The notes below the pieces were generated by a model. That model saw only the letters and a program-made list of their open reading frames with translations. It was not told where the DNA came from and made no database searches. This document shows, piece by piece, positions 34,522-43,906 of a stretch of 64,000 nt of DNA (position 1 is its first letter; the number at the start of each line of letters is the position of its first letter). Both the position numbers and the translations under genes were made by a program. Origin of the DNA: Bacteroidales bacterium (GTDB lineage: Bacteria > Bacteroidota > Bacteroidia > Bacteroidales > P3); the NCBI GenBank assembly GCA_017940465.1, contig JAGAYN010000051.1:1-64000 (forward strand), given 5' to 3'.

Positions 34522-37500
34522 CTAAAACGAAAATCTGAGGGTGAAGCCGCCTTGTGTGGTGGAGTTGGGATAGGCGTTGGAGATATAGGGGGTGTTTATA
34601 TTGGTCTGGAAGAAAGCGCGGAGGGTCATTTTCTGTGTGAGGGCATATTCGCCGCTGAGTTCAGCCATCCAGACTGCGCTACCGGTGGACACCTGGCTCA
34701 GGTTCTGGTTGATCTTGCGGATATTGGTCTTGTTGTCGTTATAGGTGATGTTGAGCTGCAGTATGATGTCGCTCTTGAGGTGGTGGGTGCGGTCGGCGAA
34801 CTTCACATCGAAGGCGATGTCCTTGATGCGGTAGCCGGCACCGAAGGTGATGCCGTCGCGGGTGGTCTCGGTCAGCTGGTTGTTGGAGAACGAAAGCATC
34901 AGCGAACGGTTCTTCTGGACAGAGAAATTGAACTGCAGGCTGTTCACCATATTGACCGACACGCGGATGAGGGGGTTGAACTGCTCGGTCAGCTGCACGC
35001 CCTCCATGCTGACGGGGGGGATGTAGTCGCCGGTGTTGTTGATCAGGTACTCGGCCCCATAGTCGTACCCGCTGTCGCCAGACAGGGCGGCGTCGGTATA
35101 GAAATTGCCGATGGCGTAGGTGGAGGAGTAGCGATGGGAGAGCGAAATGTTGGAGAACCACTTCTTCAGGAACTGCACCTTGTTCAGACCGTTGTAGTTG
35201 ATGCTCCAGTTGGGGAGCGGCAGTTTCTGGAACGGCGAGAAGGAGCAGGTGGCGGCATCCTTGCCGAGGTAGGTGGCAAGGAAAGAGGTGAGCAGCACGG
35301 TCTGGGAGTTGGCGCTGTAGCCGGCGGGATAGTACCGCCCGTTCATGGTGTCGAGCACCATCTGTCCACTATAGGGATCCGGGTTGGCCGCCGCCAGCCG
35401 TTCCGCCACCACGGTACGGTTGTCCAGAAAGCGCGCAAAGAGCACATCGGCATCGGTGAATGCGGTAGCCATGCTCCACGTGGTGGTGGTGTAGGTGCCC
35501 GTCCTGGTGTACGACAGGGGACCGTCCACCCGTCCGGCGGCATTGGTATACTTGTAGTAGTATTCCTCGTTGGAGGTGTAGTTCTGCGTGGCATTGATGG
35601 ATATCTTGAAGTCGCGTATCGGCTCCACATTGGCCTGCATGGATATCATCTCGTTGGAGGTCATCTCGTGTGGCATATTGAAAAGGGTGTCGCGCGAGAG
35701 GAGGTCGAAGCGCAAAAGGTCGTCCACCACATCGTAGTCATAGCCCAGTATATAGCCCACGCCCGGGGTCCAATGGTTACGGCTGTCGAGACCCACAAAC
35801 ATGGGTTCACCCATATAGCCCGGCAGGCGCGAGCCGGAGGTATAGCTGTACTGCAGGTTGAAGTCCTTGACACATGTCACCAACCGCAGCACGGCATTCC
35901 TCGCGTTCTTAAGCATCTCCTTCACCCTCTCATGCCGTAGGCTGTCGGCCATGGCAACAGAGTCCTTGGCACTGAGTTTGTTCTGCCTGCCTCTGGCGGG
36001 AGTGGCAGCTGCCCTCGGGCGGCTGTTCTTCTGCGCATTGGCCTCCTTCAGTATCTTGAACTGGTTGTAGAAAGTCTGCATCGAGGCGGTGGCATTGGCC
36101 TGGAACGTAGAGGAGCCCTGCAGGACCGCCCCCATAGACTGCAATGCCTCGGTGGTGCCTTGATAGACATAATTGGTTCGGTAGGTCAACGGAACCCGCA
36201 GGAACTCCAGGTAGGGCAGTTTGTTCACCGGCAAGTCATAGTTGGCCGTCAGCGTCTGCTGGAAGTTCTGCATTCTGCCTCCCGCCAAAATGGAGCGCCA
36301 TATCGAGTCGGTGGCCGAGGAGGTCTCGATTCTGCCTATAGGTTCTTCTATGCGGGCATTGGCGTTGGCGGAATACTGGAACTTCAGGGTCCTCATCAGG
36401 TCATACTGAAGTCCGTAGGTGCGTTGCCACGAGAACTGTTTGAAATAGGTCGGCCTGATGATGATCTGCGCCGCGCTCTTGTTCCGCATCATAGTCTCCT
36501 CGAAGTCACGGTACACCTCAGTACTGAAGTTCAGGTTGCGTGGCAGATAGAAGAAGTTGAAGTCCTTCAATATCCTCCAGTTCTTATGCCTGAATAGTTT
36601 TACCTTGTCAAAAGGTTTCACAGGCTCGGCCTTGGGGGAATAGCTGTAGGTGAAGCCACCGCGATGCTGGTCCTTGCTATAGGTCTCTATCTCCTCGTCG
36701 CTGGAACGTTCCCCGCTGTAAGCGTATGAAAATGCGAAGTTCTCTATGTCATAGAAATGAGGCTTAAGCACACCTTTGCCCGTCCTCTCCTTCTTTACAT
36801 TGGCCAATGTGAGGTTGGTGGCCGACTTCCTGCGCTGCGTCATACGACGTACACTGTCGCGTTCAGCAGAAGTTGCGTAGGTGGCCAGGTCGTCACTTAA
36901 AAGCACATCGGGATTATAGGGGTTGTATTCCGGGCTGCCTATCTCGCGGTTATAGTCCAGATATAGGGGGATTCGCATTCCCCAAGTCTCCGGCAGGAAC
37001 TTGCCTAACTCCAAATCCAGAGTGCCCTGGAAGTTGAATGTATTCATCAATTCTTCCTTTATCAAGGGATCCTCCAGATTGCCGAAGTTAGCCGTGGTAT
37101 AGGAGCCATATAGCGACAGATTGCCTATGTCAGCCAGATTGGTACGGGCCAATGCCATTGCCGCCCAGCCTCCCTTGTTGATATAGTCTGACAGGCGGAG
37201 CTCATTCACCCATACAATGGCCGACTTGGGAAGCATATTGTTCCCATCCGTCAGGCTCTCCTTCTTCGGGTTCCGTACACCTATCATGATTACCTTTACC
37301 TTCCCCAGGTTGGGGGTACCCAAGACGGTATACTTCCTGCCCTCCACCATCTCCGAATACAGCAGCGTCGGCGAGTAGCCGGCCTCCCCTGCTCTGATTC
37401 TTGTGTTGCGACTGGTCTTGATTTCTATCAGCTTCTGTAGGTCGATATCTACGTTGTTCTCTGCAGGCCAGATGGAATAGGGGTCGTCCGAAGGGGTATA

Positions 37501-40500
37501 CCATGGAGTGAACCGCAGCGGGAGTTCATATTCATAGTAGTTATTGGTATAGTCACTCCCCAGGCGCACGAACAGAACCATATCGCCATCGTCCATCCTG
37601 TCGGCTGCATATTTCTGCTCGGCATGGACAAACATCTTCATGTGACCATATTGACGCAGGTCATAACTGGTAGAACGGTAGATGGCCCTTGCATCTCCAC
37701 TGGACAATCCATCCACATCCAGCGCTATCGACTGTTCGTTCAACATGGTGTAACTGTTACTGGAAGAGTACCACTCCTCTCGTTCTATTCCCGGAGGCAA
37801 CACATAGGGTACCGGCTGTCGCGACCCATTCTCCTCAATACTTACCGTGGAAATATTAAAGCTGGTGTTCTCCGATGTACCTGTTACATAGTCTCCCGGC
37901 TGGAGTAGGTCTTCCGAATATTTACGCCATGTGGAGTAAACCAGGTCCAGCGTGGCGAACCTGAGGATGATAGGCTCCTCGAATTGATTGAGGAACATCC
38001 TCATAAACCGGATGGATTGGAAGCCATTGATATTGCCCACCTTCTGGTTTGGCTCACGGATGGGGATGCGGAACTGGTACCAACGGCAGCTGGTTGTCTC
38101 TTTATTGAGCAATTGCACATTGTGGGCTTCCTGTATATCCACGATATAGTTCTGCCCTATCACCATGCGATCCGGACTGAGGTCTATCTCATACTGATAA
38201 TAGTTTTCAGCCTCGCTCAAGGTGTTGTCGCGGTTTATGTCTTCCACATTGGGGTAGGCCGAGGCCGATGTCATATAGTCCTCATCACTGTCGCTATCCA
38301 CAGGGGAGTTTCCCTCGGGGTTGTTGAAGTACTTGTATCGGTCGGTCACCTTGACGTCATTGTTGTCATAGTAGGAGGACCGGAAGTAGCGGAAGTCGTC
38401 GTTTGAGGGGTCGACCAGTGCCTGCTGGTAGGCTTCGGAGGCGATGCCAAAGCGGGCAGCTATCTGATCCAGATAATCCGAAAAGAACGACTGCTCATCC
38501 TGCAGGCCGTGTGTAGACCCCAACCCATCGTAGCCTACATCCTGATACATGCGGGCATTCTCGTCATTATCGAAGGCATTGACTATCGGCTGCGTGGTAG
38601 GCACCCGCCCCCAGATGGTGGTGTCGACGTTTGACACCTCGGCCGAGGTTGGCAATCCATTCTCAAAACTCTTGCGACCGTCGCGCAATATATCCTCGCT
38701 GATATCGCCCAGGTTGATATACAGTTTGCCTCCCGTGTGGTTGGGATTCTCTATGAAGGGGTCCATGAGCCAGAATTCGATGGTCTCGATGTTCTGTGTC
38801 TCAAAGTCCGTGTAGTCCAGTTTGCGCATAATACCTCCCCATCGCGAGGCAGGGTCGAGCAACATACCCGAGTCGGTTATACCGGCACTGTAGGCTGTGG
38901 GGTTCACATCGTAGTTGTATGGGCCCTTTTCCTTGGGATAATAGGCCAGGTTGAGCTCGTAGACATGGGTGGGCTGGCCCGCCACACGGTCCTTGTTGGG
39001 GAACACCTCCTGCTCGTATATACGGCGGGCGTAGGGCTTGGAGAGGTCGTCCACGGTGATGTTCGACGGGCGGCTGCCGGTATTGTAGAAGTCATTGCTG
39101 ATGCGGTACCAGGCAAGCCGGGCACGGTTGAATCCGTATGCGAGGCCACTCCCCGGGGCCGTCTCGGGGAACATGGCCAGCGGCTGATGCCAGTCCTGAG
39201 GTGTACTGGCCAGGAACCACGAGGTAGCGGCCGTCAGGCTGATGCTGCTTTCGGCGCCCTCGAAGTCGTCCACATAGGACACGCTGCCCTCGGCGGCCCC
39301 GGTGTTGGACATGCCGGGGATGAAATGGGCAAACTCGGCCTGAAGGCTCAGGTTGGACGGAGCTTTGGTATCGATGCCCGGCAGCTTGTCTATCAGCTTG
39401 GTGATGAACGGCACCTCGTGGCGGTAGTTGAGGTCGAGGCCCCATATCATGTTGCTCGTCGGCTCGTCGCCAAGGTTGTTCTTCTGCATGAGGGGCTTTT
39501 CATGGAGATTCATCCAGGTGGCACCCAGGTTGAAATCGCGGTCGAACTCATAGTTCAGGTGCAGGCCGAGCATGGTCTTGGTGGTCATGCCGAAGGAGTT
39601 GTTCTCACTGCTGACGCTGATGGGGGTGCCGGAAGCGAGGATACTTTCGTTGATGATGCGCACCGTGCCCATGGTGTAGTCCACCGTATAGTCCACGTTC
39701 TCTATCAGCGGCATGCCGCCCGCGGTGACCACCACAGACCCCTGCGTGACGCTGTAGCCCAGCGATATCTCGCCACTGACACTCGACGTGTAGTAGCCCT
39801 CGAGGTAGAACCGGTTGCGGTCGGCATACTGGCGTGCCAGCGACTGTGTCATGGTGTAGAGCGAATCGAAGCAGTACCGGTTGGCCAGTTCATCGTTTCC
39901 GAGCTTGTCGCGCAGGTCCCTTCCGAAGGGTTCCACCGTGGGGAAGAAGATGCGTCCGGTGGAGGCCTGGATGGTGCCGCCCTTGAAGGCGGCGGAGTCG
40001 AACCAGTCGAAGACGCCGTCGGCATAGTAATAGCTCTGGCTGGCGTCCATACGGTCCAGCCCGAAGACCTCGATCAGCGGCACACCCTGCTGCGGCCCTT
40101 CGGTGAAGAAGCCCACCCCCACCCCGCCGTCGGGATTCTCGTACAGGATGTTCAGCCGGAACCCCTCGGGGCTCAACTGGCTGCTCTTGAGGAAGTAGAC
40201 GTTCTTCATCATCAGTTTCCACAACGGGCCGTGGGTATTGACCGCGGTGCCTTTGATGAGTTTGACGATAAGCGTGTTGGGGTCGTTCACACCGTCGGTG
40301 GTCAGCTCGCCCACCTGGTAGACGTTGGTGTCGCCCACCACCTGATACTGGTAGGCCACGGCCAGCACCTGGTCGCCGGTGAGCGGCTGGTTCAGGGTGA
40401 TGAATCCCAGCTGCCGGTTGAAGGTATACTCGTTGTCGTTCAGCAGCCGCGCACTCTCCACCTTTTCATAGTCGGTGCCGGCGGTCATGCCCAGGCCCTG

Positions 40501-41646
40501 CATGTAGGAGGTGACCGAGTTGATGCTGCGCACCGACGAGGGCTGGATGAGCTGCAGCAGGTCGTTGGCCCCGTTGTCCGGCATGCGTGCACCCCAATGA
40601 CCCACGCGGGGACTGGAGGGGACCCCCTCGCCCAGGTCGGTGAGGGCCAGTATGTTCCGGTTCTGGGTGACGGCGGCGCCCACATTGGTGCGCCACACCT
40701 CCAGGCGCAATATGCGCACGTTGCTGTTCACCACCGGCAGAGTGCTCATGGCGCGGTTGTAGTTGTCGTAGAAGTACTGCGCGATGAAGTAGTGGCGGTT
40801 CTCCTCGTATTCGTCGGCGCGTATCTCGAATTCGTGGCTGCTGGCGCCTCCCTTCACCTGGAGGTTCTCCGTGGAGGTCTCCTTTTGGCTCACCACGGCG
40901 TCGAGGCTCAGCTTGCCGAACTTCAGCTTGGTGTGGAAGCCCAGCAGCTGCTGGCTGCCGCGGATGAGGGTGGTCGGGAGGGGGAACGAGATGTCGGCCG
41001 CCTCGAACAGCTGCAGGATGTCGTCCTCCTTGCCTTCGTATTTGAGTTTCTTCGTGTTCTCGAAGTCGAAGGTGGCCTTGGTGTTGTGGTTGATGTTGAA
41101 GTCGATGAGGTCGCCTATCTTGGCGCCGATGTTCACCTGGATGTTCTCGTCGAAGTCAAAGGTGGTGACGCTCCGCTCCGAGGCATCGCGCTGGGGGTCG
41201 TCGCGCCAGTTGTTGACCAACTTGAAGGTGAGGTCGATGCTTCCGTTCCAATCAAAGGAGAGCGGTGGCTTGCCGTTCAGTATGTCGAGCTTCTGGCTGA
41301 TCTGGTTGAAGCCCGGGATACGGCTGAGCAGGCCCGCGTCGGCGGAGCCACCCTCGGCGGTGGATGCCTTGTCGTTCCAGTAGCTGCGCATCACCTGCTC
41401 CATCTGCCAGTCCTGATAGTCCTGGAAGGTCATGTACTCGCGCCCCAGCTCCACGTCGCCCACCCTGGTGATTTTCACATAACTCTTCGTCGCGGCATTG
41501 TATTCCACCGTGGTCTGGATGGCCGACGGGGTGTAGCCGCTGCCCATCGGCGAGTAGACCAACGAGTCGTCCTGGCCCCACGCCACGGCGTGCAGCAGCA
41601 TCAGGAGCAGCGTTATGAGTATATGGCGGTGCTTCAATTTGCGCAA
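34522..41646 (-). CDS. sprA: Cell-surface protein SprA, T9SS outer-membrane translocon
   Basis: At 2374 aa it has the characteristic size of SprA (Sov in Porphyromonas), the giant 36-stranded beta-barrel that forms the outer-membrane channel of the type IX secretion system. The signal sequence (MRKLKHRHILITLLLMLLHA, cleavage after AWG-Q) leads into a region with RIPGFNQISQKLDILNGKPPLSFDWNGSIDLTFKL. The C-terminus GGFTLRFSF is a barrel-type strand. Only TTG codons (41646, and again three codons later) give a full signal peptide: an in-frame TAG lies just upstream, and the first ATG is inside the hydrophobic core. The start is therefore probably TTG. ruvA lies directly upstream, a gene order I recall from other T9SS-positive Bacteroidota. 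Confidence 0.95.
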   Translation of the reverse strand: MRKLKHRHILITLLLMLLHAVAWGQDDSLVYSPMGSGYTPSAIQTTVEYNAATKSYVKITRVGDVELGREYMTFQDYQDWQMEQVMRSYWNDKASTAEGGSADAGLLSRIPGFNQISQKLDILNGKPPLSFDWNGSIDLTFKLVNNWRDDPQRDASERSVTTFDFDENIQVNIGAKIGDLIDFNINHNTKATFDFENTKKLKYEGKEDDILQLFEAADISFPLPTTLIRGSQQLLGFHTKLKFGKLSLDAVVSQKETSTENLQVKGGASSHEFEIRADEYEENRHYFIAQYFYDNYNRAMSTLPVVNSNVRILRLEVWRTNVGAAVTQNRNILALTDLGEGVPSSPRVGHWGARMPDNGANDLLQLIQPSSVRSINSVTSYMQGLGMTAGTDYEKVESARLLNDNEYTFNRQLGFITLNQPLTGDQVLAVAYQYQVVGDTNVYQVGELTTDGVNDPNTLIVKLIKGTAVNTHGPLWKLMMKNVYFLKSSQLSPEGFRLNILYENPDGGVGVGFFTEGPQQGVPLIEVFGLDRMDASQSYYYADGVFDWFDSAAFKGGTIQASTGRIFFPTVEPFGRDLRDKLGNDELANRYCFDSLYTMTQSLARQYADRNRFYLEGYYTSSVSGEISLGYSVTQGSVVVTAGGMPLIENVDYTVDYTMGTVRIINESILASGTPISVSSENNSFGMTTKTMLGLHLNYEFDRDFNLGATWMNLHEKPLMQKNNLGDEPTSNMIWGLDLNYRHEVPFITKLIDKLPGIDTKAPSNLSLQAEFAHFIPGMSNTGAAEGSVSYVDDFEGAESSISLTAATSWFLASTPQDWHQPLAMFPETAPGSGLAYGFNRARLAWYRISNDFYNTGSRPSNITVDDLSKPYARRIYEQEVFPNKDRVAGQPTHVYELNLAYYPKEKGPYNYDVNPTAYSAGITDSGMLLDPASRWGGIMRKLDYTDFETQNIETIEFWLMDPFIENPNHTGGKLYINLGDISEDILRDGRKSFENGLPTSAEVSNVDTTIWGRVPTTQPIVNAFDNDENARMYQDVGYDGLGSTHGLQDEQSFFSDYLDQIAARFGIASEAYQQALVDPSNDDFRYFRSSYYDNNDVKVTDRYKYFNNPEGNSPVDSDSDEDYMTSASAYPNVEDINRDNTLSEAENYYQYEIDLSPDRMVIGQNYIVDIQEAHNVQLLNKETTSCRWYQFRIPIREPNQKVGNINGFQSIRFMRMFLNQFEEPIILRFATLDLVYSTWRKYSEDLLQPGDYVTGTSENTSFNISTVSIEENGSRQPVPYVLPPGIEREEWYSSSNSYTMLNEQSIALDVDGLSSGDARAIYRSTSYDLRQYGHMKMFVHAEQKYAADRMDDGDMVLFVRLGSDYTNNYYEYELPLRFTPWYTPSDDPYSIWPAENNVDIDLQKLIEIKTSRNTRIRAGEAGYSPTLLYSEMVEGRKYTVLGTPNLGKVKVIMIGVRNPKKESLTDGNNMLPKSAIVWVNELRLSDYINKGGWAAMALARTNLADIGNLSLYGSYTTANFGNLEDPLIKEELMNTFNFQGTLDLELGKFLPETWGMRIPLYLDYNREIGSPEYNPYNPDVLLSDDLATYATSAERDSVRRMTQRRKSATNLTLANVKKERTGKGVLKPHFYDIENFAFSYAYSGERSSDEEIETYSKDQHRGGFTYSYSPKAEPVKPFDKVKLFRHKNWRILKDFNFFYLPRNLNFSTEVYRDFEETMMRNKSAAQIIIRPTYFKQFSWQRTYGLQYDLMRTLKFQYSANANARIEEPIGRIETSSATDSIWRSILAGGRMQNFQQTLTANYDLPVNKLPYLEFLRVPLTYRTNYVYQGTTEALQSMGAVLQGSSTFQANATASMQTFYNQFKILKEANAQKNSRPRAAATPARGRQNKLSAKDSVAMADSLRHERVKEMLKNARNAVLRLVTCVKDFNLQYSYTSGSRLPGYMGEPMFVGLDSRNHWTPGVGYILGYDYDVVDDLLRFDLLSRDTLFNMPHEMTSNEMISMQANVEPIRDFKISINATQNYTSNEEYYYKYTNAAGRVDGPLSYTRTGTYTTTTWSMATAFTDADVLFARFLDNRTVVAERLAAANPDPYSGQMVLDTMNGRYYPAGYSANSQTVLLTSFLATYLGKDAATCSFSPFQKLPLPNWSINYNGLNKVQFLKKWFSNISLSHRYSSTYAIGNFYTDAALSGDSGYDYGAEYLINNTGDYIPPVSMEGVQLTEQFNPLIRVSVNMVNSLQFNFSVQKNRSLMLSFSNNQLTETTRDGITFGAGYRIKDIAFDVKFADRTHHLKSDIILQLNITYNDNKTNIRKINQNLSQVSTGSAVWMAELSGEYALTQKMTLRAFFQTNINTPYISNAYPNSTTQGGFTLRFSF

Positions 41647-41773
41647 ATTAACCCCCTATTAACGCAAAGCTGCCCCCTATATTGTATAAATAAATAAAAA
41701 AATGCCCCGGTCCTCCCGCATCGACCCGGCTACCCCAGCCCGGAACCCCTCGCTCCGGACTCCGCACCCAGGA

Positions 41774-41850
41774 GGGGCCCCATAGGTATCCCCCAGGTAT
41801 CCTATAGGTATTTACTTCGACTGAGAACCGATATGACCGCTTATGAACCA
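41774..41850 (+). repeat. Dispersed 11-bp-period element, copy C
   Basis: GGTATCCCCCA, GGTATCCTATA, GGTATTTACTT, CGACTGAGAAC, CGATATGACCG, CTTATGAACCA in succession. It lies between sprA and the ruvA stop codon (11 nt away). It is homologous to copies A and B but opposite to copy B in orientation relative to the neighbouring gene. Confidence 0.8.
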
Positions 41851-41860
41851 GTCGAAAAAC

Positions 41861-42460
41861 TCAAAGTCGCTTAAGTCCCTCTTTTATAATCTCTTCCACT
41901 GTCATGGCCATGCCGTCGTCACGCCGCCAGTCGCTGGAGAGGAGCAGCTTCTCCACGGCGGGCTTGGCGAAGCCGAGCATGGTGAGGGCCGTCATGGCCT
42001 CGTCGCGGGCCTGGCAGGCCGCGCCGGAGGCCACCGCAGCCGTCGTGCCGCCGACCAGCCCCACCTTGTCGGCCAGCTCCAGCGCGATGCGCTGCGCCGT
42101 CTTGGCTCCGATGCCCTTCACGCGCTGGATGGCCTTCACGTCCTGCGTCTGTATGGCAGTGCGGAGCTGCTCCACCGTGAGGGAGGAGAGCATGATGCGG
42201 GCCGTCTGGTTGCCCACGCCGCTGACGCCGATCAGGATGCGGAACATCTCGCGCTCGGCCAGGTCATAGAAGCCGAAGAGCTGCTGCGCATCCTCGCGCA
42301 CCACGTGGTGGGCGTAGAGCCTCACCGTCTCGCCCGCCTCGCGCTGAAGGGCTTCGTAGGTATTGAGCGTAATCTCAAGCAGATAGCCCACGCCGCCACA
42401 GTCGATGACGGCCTGTGTGGGCTCCAAACTGGCCATCCGGCCATGGAAATATTCGTACAT
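41861..42460 (-). CDS. ruvA: Holliday junction branch migration protein RuvA
   Basis: A 199-aa DNA-binding subunit of RuvAB, which migrates Holliday junctions. It has the N-terminal OB-fold start MYEYFHGRMASLEPTQAVID and VVREDAQQLFGFYDLAEREMF. Two helix-hairpin-helix motifs follow (LIGVSGVGNQTARIML and VKGIGAKTAQRIALEL, about residues 78-140), with a C-terminal RuvB-interacting helix domain. The length is normal. Directly upstream, 16-34 nt from the ATG, lies a CCTTCT-TTC-AGAAGG REP that opens the repeat array. Confidence 0.97.
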   Translation of the reverse strand: MYEYFHGRMASLEPTQAVIDCGGVGYLLEITLNTYEALQREAGETVRLYAHHVVREDAQQLFGFYDLAEREMFRILIGVSGVGNQTARIMLSSLTVEQLRTAIQTQDVKAIQRVKGIGAKTAQRIALELADKVGLVGGTTAAVASGAACQARDEAMTALTMLGFAKPAVEKLLLSSDWRRDDGMAMTVEEIIKEGLKRL

Positions 42461-42475
42461 TTTCGTCTATCTTTT

Positions 42476-43431
42476 GTCGCCTTCTTTCAGAAGGCTTGTG
42501 TTTGTTATCGTCATATCCCCCAGGCGGTGCCTGGGGTTTCGCGCACTTCGTGCGGTGCGAGGCCTTCGGCCTCAAGGTAGCCCTCAGACTGCGCTGAAAG
42601 CGCTCAACCACGCGCCAGCGCGCAATCGTGCGGTGTGAGGCCTATGGCCTCGTAGTGGCGCCCTGCCTGTGCCGGAGATGCTCAGCCACGCGTCAGCACA
42701 CATTCGTGCGGTGTGTGGCCTTCGGCCTCGGGATAGTCGGGGTAGCACTTGGCCTGCGCTGAAGGCGCCCAACCACGCGCCAGCGTGCATAACCCCAGGC
42801 AACGCCTGGGGCACAGACCGCCCTGTCACTGCCTTCTGAAAGAAGGCGACAAAGGCGCTACCCAGCCTACAGCCCACACAATCGCGAGCACCCCCGGCTG
42901 CGCCGAAGGCGCTCAACCACGCGCCAGCGTGCATAACCCCAGGCACCGCCTGGGGCACAGACTGCCCTGTCATAGCCTTCTGAAAGAAGGCGACAAGGGC
43001 AGCACCCAGCCTACAGCCCACACAATCGCGAGCACCCCAGGCTGCGCCGAAGGCGCTCAACCACGCGCCAGCGTGCATAACCCCAGGCACCGCCTGGGGC
43101 ACAGACTGCCCTGTCATATCCTTCTGAAAGAAGGCGACAAGGGCAGCACCCAGCCTACAGCCCACACAATCGCGAGCACCCCAGGCTGCGCCGAAGGCGC
43201 TCAACCACGCGCCAGCGTGCATAACCCCAGGCACCGCCTGGGGCACAGACCGCCCTGTCACTGCCTTCTGAAAGAAGGCGACAAAGGCGCTACCCAGCCT
43301 ACAGCCCTCTATATCGCGAGCACCCCCGGCTGCGCCGAAGGCGCTCAACCACGCGCCAGCGTGCGTAACCCCAGGCAACGCCTGGGGCACAGACCGCCCT
43401 GTCACTGCCTTCTGAAAGAAGGCGACAACTA
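42476..43431. repeat. REP region with exact 144-bp tandem array
   Basis: From 42791 a 144-bp unit repeats with start points 42791, 42935, 43079, 43223 and 43367 (the last truncated after 65 nt). Each unit has the palindromes CCCCAGGC-ACC-GCCTGGGG, CCTTCT-GAA-AGAAGG and GCGCC-GAAG-GCGC plus GCGCCAGCGTGC. The region 42476-42790 holds degenerate singles of the same parts (CCTTCT-TTC-AGAAGG at 42480, CCCCAGGC-GGT-GCCTGGGG at 42518, GAGGCC-TTC-GGCCTC). Because 144 is a multiple of 3, long open frames on both strands run through it; they are not genes. The array abuts the 3' end of RAYT 3. Confidence 0.9.
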
Positions 43432-43433
43432 TT

Positions 43434-43898
43434 CTACCCCTCCCGCTCCTCATCTCGTAAAAAATATCTCTCGTCCACTTCCACCCCATACTCTTTTAGA
43501 AACAGCGCATACTCCTCTGCGAAGGTGGTCTTCTTATGGTGTTCCTTCTGTCGTTTTATATAGTTCACTATCATATCTTTATCCCTCAGACTATAGCTCA
43601 GTGCCGCATATTCCTTTGCCCAGCCTCGGAAGTCGGGGAACCCAGCCTGCGACTTCATCCACTTGCTGGAGGCCACTTTGAGATTCTGCATGAAGGAGGC
43701 CACCGACAGCGACGGAGGGAGTTCCACCAGCATGTGCACATGGTCTGGCATTCCACCAATGCGCCAAACCTTCACTCGTAGGTTGAGAGCCACACCGTAC
43801 AGGTAAGCATAAAGGTCCCGCTCGCACTCTTCCCTTATTACCCGTTCACTGCGGTAGGTACGGAAGACGATATGGTAAAGCGACTGGACGTAACTCAT
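43434..43898 (-). CDS. REP-associated tyrosine transposase (RAYT 3)
   Basis: A 154-aa Y1/HUH transposase: MSYVQSLYHIVFRTYRSERV, HUH motif DHVHML (about residues 51-56), FRGWAKEYAALSYSLRD and the tyrosine motif IVNYIKRQKEHHKK, ending EYGVEVDERYF. It is more diverged from RAYTs 1 and 2 than they are from each other. Its stop codon lies 3 nt from the end of the 144-bp REP array, and it sits 9 nt after the start side of the next gene's stop, squeezed between that gene and the array. A longer in-frame reading upstream is the shadow of the neighbour gene. Confidence 0.9.
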   Translation of the reverse strand: MSYVQSLYHIVFRTYRSERVIREECERDLYAYLYGVALNLRVKVWRIGGMPDHVHMLVELPPSLSVASFMQNLKVASSKWMKSQAGFPDFRGWAKEYAALSYSLRDKDMIVNYIKRQKEHHKKTTFAEEYALFLKEYGVEVDERYFLRDEEREG

Positions 43899-43906
43899 AA
43901 CCTTGT

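Noticed and set aside
42791..43431. Possible CRISPR array
   Set aside because: Whole 144-bp units repeat, with no alternation of constant repeats and unique spacers, and no cas genes are near.
42584..43681. Two long open frames (about 300 codons) on opposite strands with 48-residue repeats
   Set aside because: They result from the 144-bp REP array, whose length is a multiple of three. There is no start context, no domain, and the palindromic content explains both strands.
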